DNA of 64,000 nt, taken from NCBI RefSeq assembly GCF_001542625.1, contig NZ_CP016279.1:1674001-1738000 (forward strand), given 5' to 3'. The position numbers and the translations under genes are program-made. The notes beneath the pieces are model-generated. The model saw only the letters and a program-made list of their open reading frames with translations, had not been told where the DNA came from and ran no database searches. This DNA is from Streptomyces griseochromogenes. Its GTDB lineage: Bacteria > Actinomycetota > Actinomycetes > Streptomycetales > Streptomycetaceae. Below, one piece after another: positions 8,095-16,821 of this stretch (its first letter is position 1; every line of letters starts with the position of its first letter).

Positions 8095-8724
8095 TCAGCC
8101 GCCCGGCTTCTCACTCACCCTGGCCACCAGACCGGTGGCCGAGGAGGCGGGTACGCCCGCCGCGGTCAGGACCGTGACCGTGGCCGAGCGGCCCGCCTCC
8201 TGTGCTGCCACCAGGCCGTCGTTCACCGCCTCCATCACCGCGAACAGCATCTGCTCGTGCACGTACGCGAGGGCCTGCGCGGGCAGCGGTGAGCTGAAGA
8301 CGCCCTCGTCCAGGCCGCGTTGCAGCAGTCGCACCTTGTTCTCGCGCAGGGGTGCGAGGCGTTCGCGGATGCCCTGCACGGTGACCGTGCGCTGGGCCAG
8401 GGCGACCAGCAGCCGGTAGCGGTCGGCGATCTCCCAGATCGCGAGCACCGACCGGGCCACCGCCTCCGCCGGGTCCGCCACCCCCTCGCGGGCTCCCGCG
8501 TCCACGTCCGCCAGCGACTGGACCGCCTCGTCGACGAGCGTGCTGATCAGCGCCTCACGGCTCGGGAAGTGCCCGTACACGGTCCGTCGTACGACCCCCG
8601 CGGCGCGCGCGATCTGGTCCATGGAGGCATCGGGGTCGCGCAGCAGCTCGGCGAGGGCGACGTCGAGGATGCGGCGCCGGTTGGCGTCGGCGCGGCTGGT
8701 GCTACCCGTGGTCATGACCGTCAT
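8095..8724 (-). CDS. TetR-family transcriptional repressor
   Basis: A 209-residue TetR protein. The N-terminal helix-turn-helix is clear (ILDVALAELLRD...MDQIARAAGVVRRTVYGHF), followed by a variable ligand-binding helical domain. It lies divergent from an EmrB/QacA exporter with three matching palindromes between them, so it very probably represses that exporter and itself and is released by an exporter substrate. Two ATGs, at 8724 and 8715 (reading down), are possible starts; neither has a strong ribosome-binding site, and the longer is given. Confidence 0.9.
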   Translation of the reverse strand: MTVMTTGSTSRADANRRRILDVALAELLRDPDASMDQIARAAGVVRRTVYGHFPSREALISTLVDEAVQSLADVDAGAREGVADPAEAVARSVLAIWEIADRYRLLVALAQRTVTVQGIRERLAPLRENKVRLLQRGLDEGVFSSPLPAQALAYVHEQMLFAVMEAVNDGLVAAQEAGRSATVTVLTAAGVPASSATGLVARVSEKPGG

Positions 8725-8743
8725 TCTGCACGCCCGCCCCGAC

Positions 8744-8806
8744 TTGCACAGGGCTGTGCAACGCCGTACATTGCACATGGCTGTGCAATTGCACGGCGCT
8801 GTGCAA
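8744..8806. promoter_or_regulatory. Triple palindromic operator overlapping the exporter promoter
   Basis: Three 18-base sites share TTGCAC and GTGCAA ends: TTGCACAGGGCTGTGCAA (8744-8761), TTGCACATGGCTGTGCAA (8771-8788) and TTGCACGGCGCTGTGCAA (8789-8806). The last two abut. A promoter-like TTGCAC (8744-8749), 17-base spacer, TACATT (8767-8772) lies across the first two. Binding of the TetR protein would therefore block RNA polymerase. The exporter ribosome-binding site GAGGAAGG is at 8823-8830. Confidence 0.85.
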
Positions 8807-8841
8807 GTTCTCGTCGCGCATCGAGGAAGGCGATCCCTGCC

Positions 8842-10515
8842 ATGCGACTCGTCATGAACGAACCGGTCGAAAGCGCGGACCGCCCCTACGCCCGGCGCTG
8901 GTGGGCCCTCCTCGTGCTCTGCCTGAGCCTGCTGATCATCGTGATGGCCAACACCGCCCTCACGGTCGCGGCGCCCGACATGACCCGGGACCTCGGGCTG
9001 TCCAGCGCCGACCTGCAGTGGGTGATCGACGGCTACACCGTCCCGTACGCGGCGCTGATGCTGCTGCTCGGCGCGATCGGCGACAAGTACAGCCGTCGTG
9101 GCGCCCTGGTCCTCGGCCTCGTCGTCTTCGGCGGCGGAGCGATCGCCGGCTACCTCGCCGGCAGCTCCACGGCGGTCATCGCGGCCCGCGCCGTGATGGG
9201 CGTCGGCGCCGCACTGATCATGCCCGCCACCCTGTCCCTCCTGGCCGCGACCTTCCCGCGCGCCGAGCGCGCCAAGGCCATCACCCTGTGGACCGCCACC
9301 GCAGGGCTCGCCATCGCCGCCGGACCGGTGGTCGCGGGCGCCCTGCTGCGCGACCACGGCTGGTCCTCGACCTTCCTGATCAACGTGCCCATCGCCGCCG
9401 TCGCGATCGTCGGCGCGCTGATCCTCGTACCACCGTCCAAGGCGGGGCACCACGACAGGATCGACTACGTCGGCGGTCTGCTGTCCGTGGTGTGGACCGG
9501 CTCGCTGGTCTACATGATCATCGAGGGGCCGCACTTCGGCTGGGGCGTCAAGGCCGTCACCGCCGCCGTCGTCGCGGGCGCGGGCCTGATCGCCTTCGTG
9601 GCCTGGGAGCTGCGCCACCCGCGCCCGATCCTGGACGTGCGCCGCTTCACCAACCGCCGCTTCGCGGGTTCCAACCTCGCCGTCTCCCTGTTCTTCCTCG
9701 CCGTCTTCGGTGCCTTCTACTACCTCACCCAGCACCTGCAGTTCGTCCTCGGCTACGACGCCCTGCAGACCGGCGTCCGGATGCTGCCGCTGGCCGGCGC
9801 GGTCTTCGTCGGCTCGGCCCTCACCGGCTGGCTCACCCCGCGCGTCGGCATGAAGTGGACGGTCACCGCGGGCATGGTCGGCGGCACGACCGCGCTCGCC
9901 CTGCTGACCCGGGTGGACGCGGGCTCGACGTACGGCGACTTCGTGGCGCCCCTCGTCATCCTCGGCCTCGCCATCGGCCTCGCGCTCTCGCCCTGCACCG
10001 ACGCGATCATGGGCGCCTTCCCGGAGTCCGAGCTGGGCGTCGGCGGCGCGGTCAACGACACCTCGCTGGAGCTGGGCGGCTCGCTCGGCATCGCGATCCT
10101 CGGCTCACTGCTCGCCACCTCGTACGGCAACCACCTCACCGACGCCACCGCGGGCAGCAAGCTCCCCGCGAGCGCCCTGGAGACCGCCCAGGACTCGGTC
10201 GGCGCCGGATACGCGGTCGCGCAGGGCATCGGCGAGAAGGCCCACCAGGCGGCCGCACAGGCCGCACACACGAGCGACCCGCAGCAGGCCGCACAGCTCA
10301 AGCAGCAGGCCGCGCAGCTGGCCTCCGGCGCCCGGCAGATGGCGGACGCGGTCGGCTCCGCCTTCTCGGACGCGGTCGCCCACACCAGCCTGGTCGGCGC
10401 GGTGATCCTGGGCATCGGCACGGTCCTGGTGGCCGTCCTGCTGCCGCGCCGCGAGGCCGCCGTAACGGAGATCCCGGAGGACGAGCGGGAACTGGCGGAC
10501 AGCACCGCGCGCTGA
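8842..10515 (+). CDS. DHA2-family MFS drug exporter (EmrB/QacA type)
   Basis: A 557-residue transporter with about fourteen membrane helices. The family's motifs are visible: VDGYTVPYAALMLLLGAIGDKYSRR (written here as WVIDGYTVPYAALM and IGDKYSRRGAL) and an antiporter-type motif near ATAGLAIAAGPVVAGALL. It exports hydrophobic drugs or metabolites by proton antiport. An unusual Gln/Ala-rich insertion near residues 470-510 (AAQAAHTSDPQQAAQLKQQA) precedes the last helix and may form an extracellular coiled coil. The start at 8842 follows GAGGAAGG by 11 bases. It is controlled by the divergent TetR gene through three operators. Confidence 0.9.
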   Translation: MRLVMNEPVESADRPYARRWWALLVLCLSLLIIVMANTALTVAAPDMTRDLGLSSADLQWVIDGYTVPYAALMLLLGAIGDKYSRRGALVLGLVVFGGGAIAGYLAGSSTAVIAARAVMGVGAALIMPATLSLLAATFPRAERAKAITLWTATAGLAIAAGPVVAGALLRDHGWSSTFLINVPIAAVAIVGALILVPPSKAGHHDRIDYVGGLLSVVWTGSLVYMIIEGPHFGWGVKAVTAAVVAGAGLIAFVAWELRHPRPILDVRRFTNRRFAGSNLAVSLFFLAVFGAFYYLTQHLQFVLGYDALQTGVRMLPLAGAVFVGSALTGWLTPRVGMKWTVTAGMVGGTTALALLTRVDAGSTYGDFVAPLVILGLAIGLALSPCTDAIMGAFPESELGVGGAVNDTSLELGGSLGIAILGSLLATSYGNHLTDATAGSKLPASALETAQDSVGAGYAVAQGIGEKAHQAAAQAAHTSDPQQAAQLKQQAAQLASGARQMADAVGSAFSDAVAHTSLVGAVILGIGTVLVAVLLPRREAAVTEIPEDERELADSTAR

Positions 10516-10547
10516 CCCCTGACGGCCTCGGCTCACCCGTATCCACT

Positions 10548-10579
10548 AACGTGCCGCTCCGGAACCGGAACGGCACGTT
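10548..10579 (+). terminator. Hairpin after the MFS exporter
   Basis: AACGTGCCG (10548-10556) pairs perfectly with CGGCACGTT (10571-10579), and the 14-base loop contains a further CCGG pairing. It lies 33 bases after the exporter stop and 37 bases before the next gene. No clear U-tract follows, as is common in this group, so an operator role is also possible. Confidence 0.5.
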
Positions 10580-10615
10580 CGTGCGTGTTCCCGAACGAGT
10601 ATGGAGGCACGGGGG

Positions 10616-11380
10616 ATGAAGATCGACTGGGACCGGCGGACCTGCGCGCGCAAGGGTCACGTGACGTACACACCCGACGAAGCCTTGCTGCGGGACCGGC
10701 TGCATGCCCGGACCGCGCTCGGGGACGCCTGGCGCTGTCTGCGCTGCGGCGACTTCGTGCTCGGTGAGCCGCACGGCTCGGGACCTGCCTCCGACGCCCC
10801 GCTGGTGCCGCGCGGCAAGGTGCTCCGGGACCTGTTCATCCTGCGCTTCCTGGCGATCGAGCGGGCGGTGCGCGGCGTTTTCATCGTCCTGGTCGCGGTG
10901 GCCGTCTGGAAGTTCAGCAACAGCCAGGACGCGGTACGCAAGCTCTTCAACGAGAACCTGGACGTCTTCCGCCCGGTGTTCCGCCACTTCCACTACGACC
11001 TCGACCACTCACCGGTCGTCGGCTCCATCCAGAAGGCGTTCGGCTACAAGCACTCCACGCTGATGCTGGTGGCGGCCCTGCTGCTGGCGTACGCGCTGAT
11101 CGAGCTGATCGAGGCGGGCGGCCTCTGGTACGCCAAGCGCTGGGCGGAGTACCTGACGGTGGTCGCCACCGCCGCCTTCCTCCCGCTGGAGATCTACGAA
11201 CTCACCGAGAAGATCAGCTACCTGAAGATCGCGACCCTCGTGCTGAACATCCTCGCGGTCCTCTACATCGCCGTCGCCAAGCGCCTGTTCGGCCTGCGCG
11301 GCGGCCGCAGGGCCTTCGAGGAGGAGCGGCACAGCGCCTCGCTGATGGAGGTCGAGGAGTCGGCGGGGGTCACTGTCTAG
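10616..11380 (+). CDS. DUF2127 integral membrane protein
   Basis: A 254-residue protein. A short N-terminal region holds a CxxC-type pair (WRCLRCGDF, with a further Cys and His upstream), a possible zinc site. The rest has about four membrane helices (FIVLVAVAVWKF, LMLVAALLLAYALIELIEAGGLW, YLTVVATAAFLPLEIYEL, LVLNILAVLYIAVAKRLFGLR), the DUF2127 pattern. Function is unknown. ATG 10616 is preferred to ATG 10601 because GGAGG sits eight bases before it. Confidence 0.75.
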   Translation: MKIDWDRRTCARKGHVTYTPDEALLRDRLHARTALGDAWRCLRCGDFVLGEPHGSGPASDAPLVPRGKVLRDLFILRFLAIERAVRGVFIVLVAVAVWKFSNSQDAVRKLFNENLDVFRPVFRHFHYDLDHSPVVGSIQKAFGYKHSTLMLVAALLLAYALIELIEAGGLWYAKRWAEYLTVVATAAFLPLEIYELTEKISYLKIATLVLNILAVLYIAVAKRLFGLRGGRRAFEEERHSASLMEVEESAGVTV

Positions 11381-11477
11381 ATCTCGCGTGGGCCGGCCTC
11401 AATTCCTTTGACCCGCCCCTGCGTTCGGCACCAGGCTGAAGGCCTCGACGTGACCGGTCGAACGCAGGGAGGCGGAC

Positions 11478-11555
11478 ATGGGGGAGTCGAGCGAAGTGAG
11501 GGTCACGATCTCCACCGGGTACGAGGACACGTACGAGGCGGAACGGGATCCGTGA
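11478..11555 (+). other. Short ORF in frame with, and ending in TGA just before, the AAA ATPase
   Basis: ATG 11478 follows AGGGAGG by five bases, a strong ribosome-binding site, and encodes 25 residues (MGESSEVRVTIS...) before TGA at 11553-11555. The same frame is then open, without another stop, into the AAA ATPase. It may be the true N terminus of the ATPase interrupted by a nonsense codon, or a leader ORF. Confidence 0.5.
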
Positions 11556-11600
11556 CCGCTGTCGATCGACCAGATCAACGAGCTGTTCCAGCAGTTCCTC

Positions 11601-12980
11601 ATGGCGGTGGCCCGGCCCCGTCGGACCGAGCGGGACGACAGCCGCGACCTCACCAAGCGGCTGCGCGACCACCTGGGCACGGCCCCCACCGACCGTCCGG
11701 TGGTGAAGGCCGCGTACCCGCCCTATGACCTGCCCAACGTCCACCTCGCCCTGGAACGCTGGTTCGCCACCGACGGCCGATCCTACGAACTGGTCGGCAT
11801 GCGCGGCGCCCAGCACCACGGCGACCTCACCCTCGGCGACATCCTCGAAGCCGCCCACCGCTACGACCGCTTCGTGATCGGCGCGGTCGACTACGCCCAC
11901 CCGCCGATCTCCCCCGACGAGGAACTGGCCTGCGTCTCCTGCGGCTTGTACCTCGGCACGGACGGTGACGAACGCTTCGCGCTCCTCCTGCGCGGCCCGG
12001 CCGACGAATACGGGCGCAACAAGGTCGAGATCGAGGTCCTCGCCCAGGAGAAGGAGTTCGCCGACCGGCTGCTGGCCGAGATCGACGCCCTCGTGCGCGA
12101 GCACAACGTCTTCCGTGGCCAGGTGCTCTCCTTCGAGGGCTCGGAGTTCGGACACGGCCTCGGCCCGTTCCGCTTCCACCGCCGCTCCGGCATTACCCGC
12201 GAGGACATCGTGCTTCCGGCGGGCCTGCTGGAACGGGTGGAGCGCCAGGTGGTGGGCGTGGCCAGGCGCCGCGAACAGCTCCGCGCGGCCGGCCAGCACC
12301 TGCGCCGCGGCCTCCTCCTCTACGGCCCTCCCGGCACCGGCAAGACCCACACCATCCGCTATCTCCTCTCCCACCTCCCGCAGTTCACGGCCGTCATCCT
12401 GTCCGGGACCAGCATCCAGGCCATCGGCCCCGCCTGCGCGCTCGCCCGCATGCTCCAGCCGGCGCTCGTCGTCCTGGAGGACTGCGACCTGATCGCCGAG
12501 GCCCGCGACTACGGCGGCGGCGAGCAGCCCCTGCTCTTCCAGGTGCTGAACGAGATGGACGGCCTCGGCGACGATGCGGACGTCGCCTTCCTTCTGACCA
12601 CCAACCGCGCCGACCTCCTCGAACCGGCCCTCGCCCAGCGCCCCGGCCGCGTCGACCTCGCCGTGGAGATCCCCCTCCCGGACGCCGAGAGCCGCGCCCG
12701 CCTCCTCACCCTCTACGGCTCCGGACTCGGCCTCGGCAAGGAGATCACCGACCAGGTGGTGACCCGCACGGAGGGCACGACGGCATCCTTCACCAAGGAA
12801 CTGGTCCGCCGTTCGGTCCTGATCGCGGCGGAACGCGAGTCCGCGCGGACGGAGCCGGAGGACGTCCGCGCCGCCTTGGACGAACTCCTCTCGGACCGGG
12901 ACCAGCTGACGCGCAGGCTGCTCGGGGTGCGGGGGGACGAGGAGGGGCCGACAGGGGCGGACGACGACGAGGACGACTAG
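11601..12980 (+). CDS. AAA-family ATPase
   Basis: From ATG 11601 this gives 459 residues. The N-terminal ~200 residues are a family-specific domain without a clear motif. The AAA module follows: Walker A GPPGTGKT (242-249), Walker B LVVLEDCDLI, sensor 1 LLTTNRADLLEPAL, and an RPGRVD arginine-finger segment. The layout resembles bacterial relatives of BCS1/proteasomal-type AAA proteins. The substrate is unknown. Residues encoded by 11556-11600 (PLSIDQINELFQQFL) look like genuine coding sequence and lack a normal start, so the natural protein may begin earlier, across an in-frame TGA at 11553. The acidic tail ends in repeated Asp. Confidence 0.75.
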   Translation: MAVARPRRTERDDSRDLTKRLRDHLGTAPTDRPVVKAAYPPYDLPNVHLALERWFATDGRSYELVGMRGAQHHGDLTLGDILEAAHRYDRFVIGAVDYAHPPISPDEELACVSCGLYLGTDGDERFALLLRGPADEYGRNKVEIEVLAQEKEFADRLLAEIDALVREHNVFRGQVLSFEGSEFGHGLGPFRFHRRSGITREDIVLPAGLLERVERQVVGVARRREQLRAAGQHLRRGLLLYGPPGTGKTHTIRYLLSHLPQFTAVILSGTSIQAIGPACALARMLQPALVVLEDCDLIAEARDYGGGEQPLLFQVLNEMDGLGDDADVAFLLTTNRADLLEPALAQRPGRVDLAVEIPLPDAESRARLLTLYGSGLGLGKEITDQVVTRTEGTTASFTKELVRRSVLIAAERESARTEPEDVRAALDELLSDRDQLTRRLLGVRGDEEGPTGADDDEDD

Positions 12981-12996
12981 GACCTCGGAGAGCGCA

Positions 12997-13656
12997 TCAG
13001 GCTCGCTTGGGGCCTGTGATGTTGTCCCCGATGACGAAGCCCTTGGCGGGGCCCTTCGGGAGGTGCACGTCCGTTCCGTAGGGGACGCTCGCGACACCCA
13101 GCCAGTCGGCCCTGTCGGGCTGGGGCTCGGTGAGAACGGTGACGGTGCCCTGCTTGTCGCAATCGTCGATGATCACGTAGACGGGGATGCCCGCGCGGGC
13201 GTATTCGCGCCGCTTCTTGACACGGTCGCGGTCCTGGCTGCGCTTGCCAGGCGAGACGACCTCGAACACAACCCGAACGCCTGCGGCCGCGAGGCCGAGA
13301 CCGTCGTCCGTCACGTAGCGCTCGGCATCCCTGGCGACGATGAACAAGTCGGGCACCCACGCGCGGTTCTCATGGATGATGTTCGTGTCGTTCCGGGCGG
13401 CGAAGTCCCCACCTCGCAGGAACTCTCCCAGAGCCTCCTTGAGAAGAAAGACGATCTGGCTGTGTGAATAGCGACCGGTGGGCGACACCTCGATGGCTCC
13501 CTCGATGATCTCAGCGCGGTAGCCCTCGGGGAGTTCCATGGCCTTCCATGCCTGCCACACGACCTCGTCAAGGTCGCGGCCGTCCTCGGCCAGGGACACG
13601 GACTCGGTCCTGATCTCAGGCATGGTCTCGGGCCTCTCGTGCGCAAGAGCGGTCAT
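12997..13656 (-). CDS. Uma2-family (DUF820) putative restriction-endonuclease-fold protein
   Basis: A 219-residue Uma2/DUF820 protein. It shows YRAEIIEGAIEVSP near residue 45, VPDLFIV, and the active-site-like FEVVSPGKRSQDRDRVKKRREYA segment, matching the PD-(D/E)XK fold of this widespread but poorly understood family. The start at 13656 follows a near-perfect AGGAGGTGA. It converges on the AAA ATPase. Streptomyces genomes carry many Uma2 paralogues whose biological role is unclear. Confidence 0.85.
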   Translation of the reverse strand: MTALAHERPETMPEIRTESVSLAEDGRDLDEVVWQAWKAMELPEGYRAEIIEGAIEVSPTGRYSHSQIVFLLKEALGEFLRGGDFAARNDTNIIHENRAWVPDLFIVARDAERYVTDDGLGLAAAGVRVVFEVVSPGKRSQDRDRVKKRREYARAGIPVYVIIDDCDKQGTVTVLTEPQPDRADWLGVASVPYGTDVHLPKGPAKGFVIGDNITGPKRA

Positions 13657-13825
13657 GGCGGCGTCACCTCCTCAAGTGTGGGCTGGGCGTGCCTCAGGCA
13701 CAAGCAACGCGATCACGGTAGGCATGGCGATACGGCTGACCAGGGAAAATGCCTCTGAGTCACCCGAACGGGTGGGCGTGATTGGATCTTCGGGGACCAG
13801 TCCTTCACGACAGGAAATGGGGAAC

Positions 13826-14278
13826 ATGTGTAAGACGGCTGTGGGTGCGATCGTGCTCGTCGCGACGGCGACGTTGCTGACGGGCTGCGGCAGCGGCGAC
13901 ACCGGCAAGGACGCGGGCAGAGGGAACGGCAAGGCGCATGCGTCGAAGAGCGCTGCCGCCCCGACGGCAGATTCGGACGCAGCGACCCGCACGGTGACGC
14001 TGCAGGTGTCGGGTACCGGCACCACCCAGATCTTGTACAACACGGGCGACAGCAACGGTTTCGGGAACCAGAAGCTCCCCTGGACCAGGACGGCGACTCT
14101 CCAACTCGACGAGGTCGACCGGAAGGTGGGCGTCCTGGTGTCGGTCGTCCCCGGCTCGGTCCAGGCGGCCAACGGAATGCTGAAGATGGCCTCCTGTGTG
14201 ATCAAAGTCGACGGCAAACAAGTCGCCGACAACAACGGGGGCAAGGACGGCAAGCCCTGCGAGTACAAGGTCAGATAG
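13826..14278 (+). CDS. MmpS-like secreted lipoprotein
   Basis: A 150-residue lipoprotein. The signal peptide ends in a lipobox (LLTGC, with Cys about residue 21), then a short Gly/Lys/Ala-rich linker. The C-terminal domain matches the MmpS pattern: TVTLQVSGTGTTQILYNTGD, the conserved LPW, and MASCVIKVDGKQVADN, with a final Cys pair likely forming a disulfide. In mycobacteria MmpS proteins assist MmpL exporters, but no MmpL is nearby. It precedes the Esx genes on the same strand, suggesting a role at the cell surface for this T7SS locus (inference). ATG 13826 is preferred to ATG 13817 for the AGGAAA spacing. Confidence 0.7.
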   Translation: MCKTAVGAIVLVATATLLTGCGSGDTGKDAGRGNGKAHASKSAAAPTADSDAATRTVTLQVSGTGTTQILYNTGDSNGFGNQKLPWTRTATLQLDEVDRKVGVLVSVVPGSVQAANGMLKMASCVIKVDGKQVADNNGGKDGKPCEYKVR

Positions 14279-14399
14279 TCGTGTTGCCGTAGATCGGCCG
14301 GATCTCGCCGTGCGGCGGTCAACCGCGTTGCGTCCGCAACCCCACATGCGACAATGCGTTCGAAGTCGGGGCACGTAAGTGACGTACGGGGGTGGACTG

Positions 14400-14729
14400 A
14401 TGAAGTTCGACATGGGATCGACGACGCTTGCGACGCTGAGGAAGAGCACGGGTGGGTCCAGTGACGATCTGGGCACGCTGATCCAGCAGTTGATCGCCGC
14501 GGCACAGCCGTTGGAGGGGAAGTTCAACGGCGAGGGCAAGGTCATGTTCGACTCGTTCAAGCGGCGCGCGGACGAGATCACCGCCGAGCTGAACGGGTCG
14601 TTGCGGTCGATCCTGGGCGGCCAGTCTGGTATGGACACCGCGTTCACCACCGGCGACCAGGAACAGGCCGACAACGCACACCAGACGATGAGCGCCGCGA
14701 ACTTCGACGCGGCCCGCTTCCGCGGCTGA
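14400..14729 (+). CDS. EsxA-like small secreted T7SS protein (WXG100-type)
   Basis: 109 residues, starting MKFDMGSTTLATL and predicted as two helices joined near residue 50, the length and layout of Streptomyces EsxA. The canonical Trp-x-Gly turn is replaced by a Phe-Asn-Gly (KFNGEGK). Such proteins are secreted as helical-hairpin dimers by the EccC motor. The ATG follows a GGGGGTGG ribosome-binding site. It is 55 bases upstream of the second Esx gene, its likely partner. Confidence 0.8.
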   Translation: MKFDMGSTTLATLRKSTGGSSDDLGTLIQQLIAAAQPLEGKFNGEGKVMFDSFKRRADEITAELNGSLRSILGGQSGMDTAFTTGDQEQADNAHQTMSAANFDAARFRG

Positions 14730-14784
14730 CACCGGCCGAATCCGCGGCTGAACAGGGCCGGACCACGAGGGGGATGTGAGCATC

Positions 14785-15093
14785 ATGGCCAACCAGGACC
14801 GTCGCTCGTACGACACCGGTGCCTCCGCCGACGTACAGACCAGCCTGCAGGGGATCATCGGCCGCCTGGAGACCGTGCTGGGCGACCGTGAGCGCGCGGT
14901 GAAGGCCGCGATGGCGGACTACCAGGCCGACGGCGTCTCGGACGAGTACCACGGCAAGGAAGCCCGCTGGCACAAGGCGGCAGGCGAGGTCCGCGACATC
15001 ATCCGGCTGGTGCGTACCACGCTGGAGCAGAACGACGGGACGGCGCAGGCCACGCTGGCCAAGGCGAAGGCGGCGGTCGACAACATCGGGTGA
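14785..15093 (+). CDS. EsxB-like protein (pore-forming ESAT-6-type family)
   Basis: 102 residues: a long helix (TSLQGIIGRLETVLGDRERAV), a turn containing ADGVSDEYHGKEARW, and a second long helix to the C terminus. This is the ESAT-6-like family found beside EsxA in Streptomyces T7SS loci. It lacks a strict WXG motif but keeps the hairpin layout. ATG 14785 is ten bases after GAGGGGGA; the in-frame GTG at 14776 is too close. It is expected to pair with the preceding protein and be exported. Confidence 0.8.
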   Translation: MANQDRRSYDTGASADVQTSLQGIIGRLETVLGDRERAVKAAMADYQADGVSDEYHGKEARWHKAAGEVRDIIRLVRTTLEQNDGTAQATLAKAKAAVDNIG

Positions 15094-15128
15094 TCCGGCG
15101 GCAGTTGCGGGGACGAGGGGGGACTGTT

Positions 15129-15527
15129 GTGACGGCTTGGGACATCGATCCGGCCGGTGTGCACAGTGTGCTGTCCAGGACAAGGACTGCGGCGAAGGGC
15201 CTGGCGGAAACGGGCACGGCCATGCAGGGCAATCTGGAGGAGGCGGCCTCGGCGGCGGGCAGGCTGACCGAGCAGGAGTTCGGCCCGTACGTCACGGCCG
15301 GGTTGGTCGGTTCGGCGCTGGCCCAGTTCGCGAACCACTGGAACCGGGATCTCCTGTACATCGCCAAGCGGACGGCGCAGTCCCTGAACGGGGCGGGCCA
15401 GGCCACCGCCTGCTACGTGGCCGGCTCCCTGGAGCAGGCGGCGAACGCGCAGCAGGCGGCGGCCAAGGAGCCGAAGGTGGATCTGCCCGGCAAGGGTGAG
15501 GCAGGGCGTCGCACGGGGGGCCGGTAG
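15129..15527 (+). CDS. DUF6507-family T7SS-associated protein
   Basis: 132 residues starting VTAWDIDPAGVHSVL, a helical protein of the DUF6507 type found between esx genes and large T7SS toxins in Streptomyces. It contains helical segments NLEEAASAAGRLTEQEF and GSLEQAANAQQAAAKEP and ends in a Lys/Gly/Arg-rich tail. It is probably a targeting partner or chaperone co-secreted with the toxin whose gene starts two bases after its stop (inference). Its 3' two-thirds, from base 15237, is repeated almost exactly at 23312-23602, fused to the start of eccD. Confidence 0.75.
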   Translation: MTAWDIDPAGVHSVLSRTRTAAKGLAETGTAMQGNLEEAASAAGRLTEQEFGPYVTAGLVGSALAQFANHWNRDLLYIAKRTAQSLNGAGQATACYVAGSLEQAANAQQAAAKEPKVDLPGKGEAGRRTGGR

Positions 15528-16821
15528 CGGTGGGCGACGAGAAGAAGCTCATCGACCCGTCCGGCATCCCGCACTTCATAGGTGACCTGGCCACGCTGGA
15601 CACCGACGTGATGCTGCTGACCGCGGACGCGGGCCAGTTCCGCGCCTCCGGCTCGGACGTGCACACCGAGTTCCAGGGCCTGTCCGCGTTCTACAAGGCA
15701 CCGGAGGCGGAGCAGCTGTTCGCCACCACGCTCCCGGTGAAGCAGAAGTCGGACGCGTTCGCGGACGACTTGGAGAAGGTCGCCTCCGCGCTGTCGGAGT
15801 ACAGCGCCGAAGTCCAGCCACTGGTGAAGAAGCTGGACGCGCTCAAGGCCGACGCCACCGCGTTCGTGAACTCGGTGGCCGGAGACGATCACTGGCGCAA
15901 GGACCAGGACAAGGTCGACCACAACAACGATCTGTGGCACGACGTCAATCACACGGTCACCGCCTTCCAGGACGCCGAGCGGGCCGCCTACAACAAGATC
16001 ATGGCGCTGATCGGCGGAACCAGACTGACCGCCGACGACGGCTCGCACGGCGAGAACATGTACGGCTTCCGCGCCGACGATCTCGACCACGCCAAGGAAA
16101 CCCCCTGGGGCGTGCCGGCCGAGCGGGAGTACGAGGGCTGGGCCTGGCTGGCCCATCAGGGCAAGCAGGTGTGGGACGGCGTCTGGCACGACGGTGTGAT
16201 CGGCACGGTCAATGGCCTGGGTACCCTGTTCGGCGCGGACGGCGGGCACGCGGCCGGCGAGGCCTGGAAGAGCCTCGCCAAGCTGAGCACGGCCTCCGGC
16301 CTCACCGGTGCCACGATGGGCGCCTGGTGGCTGGTCCCCGAGGACAAACTGCCCTCCTGGCTGCGTGATGCGCGCACGGTGCACAAGGAGGCGGCGAAAG
16401 GTTTCGTCGCCTACGACCAGTGGAAGACCAACCCGGCCCGTGCGGCGGGCGCGGCCGGCTTCAACGTCCTGACGGTGGTCGGCACCGAGGGCGCCGGCGC
16501 CGCGGTAAGGGGGGCTGGCGAGGCGGGTGCGGCGACCCGCGCTCTGTCGGTGATCGGCAAGGTCAGCCGGGCGGCCGATCCGATGACGTACGTCGGCGAG
16601 GCGGGGAAGTTCGCGTTCGTCAAGGTCGGGGATACGTTCACCAGGCTGAAGAATCTGCAGAGCGGGGCGTATCTGGATCTTCCGGAGAAGTATGGGTTGC
16701 CGGAATCTGCGCGCCGGATTCCTGAGGATGCCATTCCGGATGTCGACGCTCACGGGAACACTGTCTATCTGACGGCTGACGGCCACATCCTCAATGCGGA
16801 TGGGAGTTTGCGGCAGCGCGT
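15237..16821 (+). repeat. Long direct repeat R1, copy a (DUF6507 3' end plus toxin N-terminal region)
   Basis: This stretch matches 23312-24896 at a constant offset of 8075 bases with only scattered substitutions. Its part from about 15881 also matches copy c at 27526-28466. Similarity to copy b starts at a GAGGA (15237-15241) and ends exactly at GCGCGT before the toxin C-terminal domains diverge (16821). Confidence 0.95.

Noticed and set aside
10601..10615. ATG 10601 as the start of the DUF2127 gene
   Set aside because: The ribosome-binding GGAGG overlaps this ATG region and is properly spaced only for ATG 10616.
11601..12980. AAA ATPase as T7SS EccA
   Set aside because: EccA has an N-terminal TPR domain and an ESX context; this protein lacks TPR-like helices and is separated from the esx genes by a convergent Uma2 gene.
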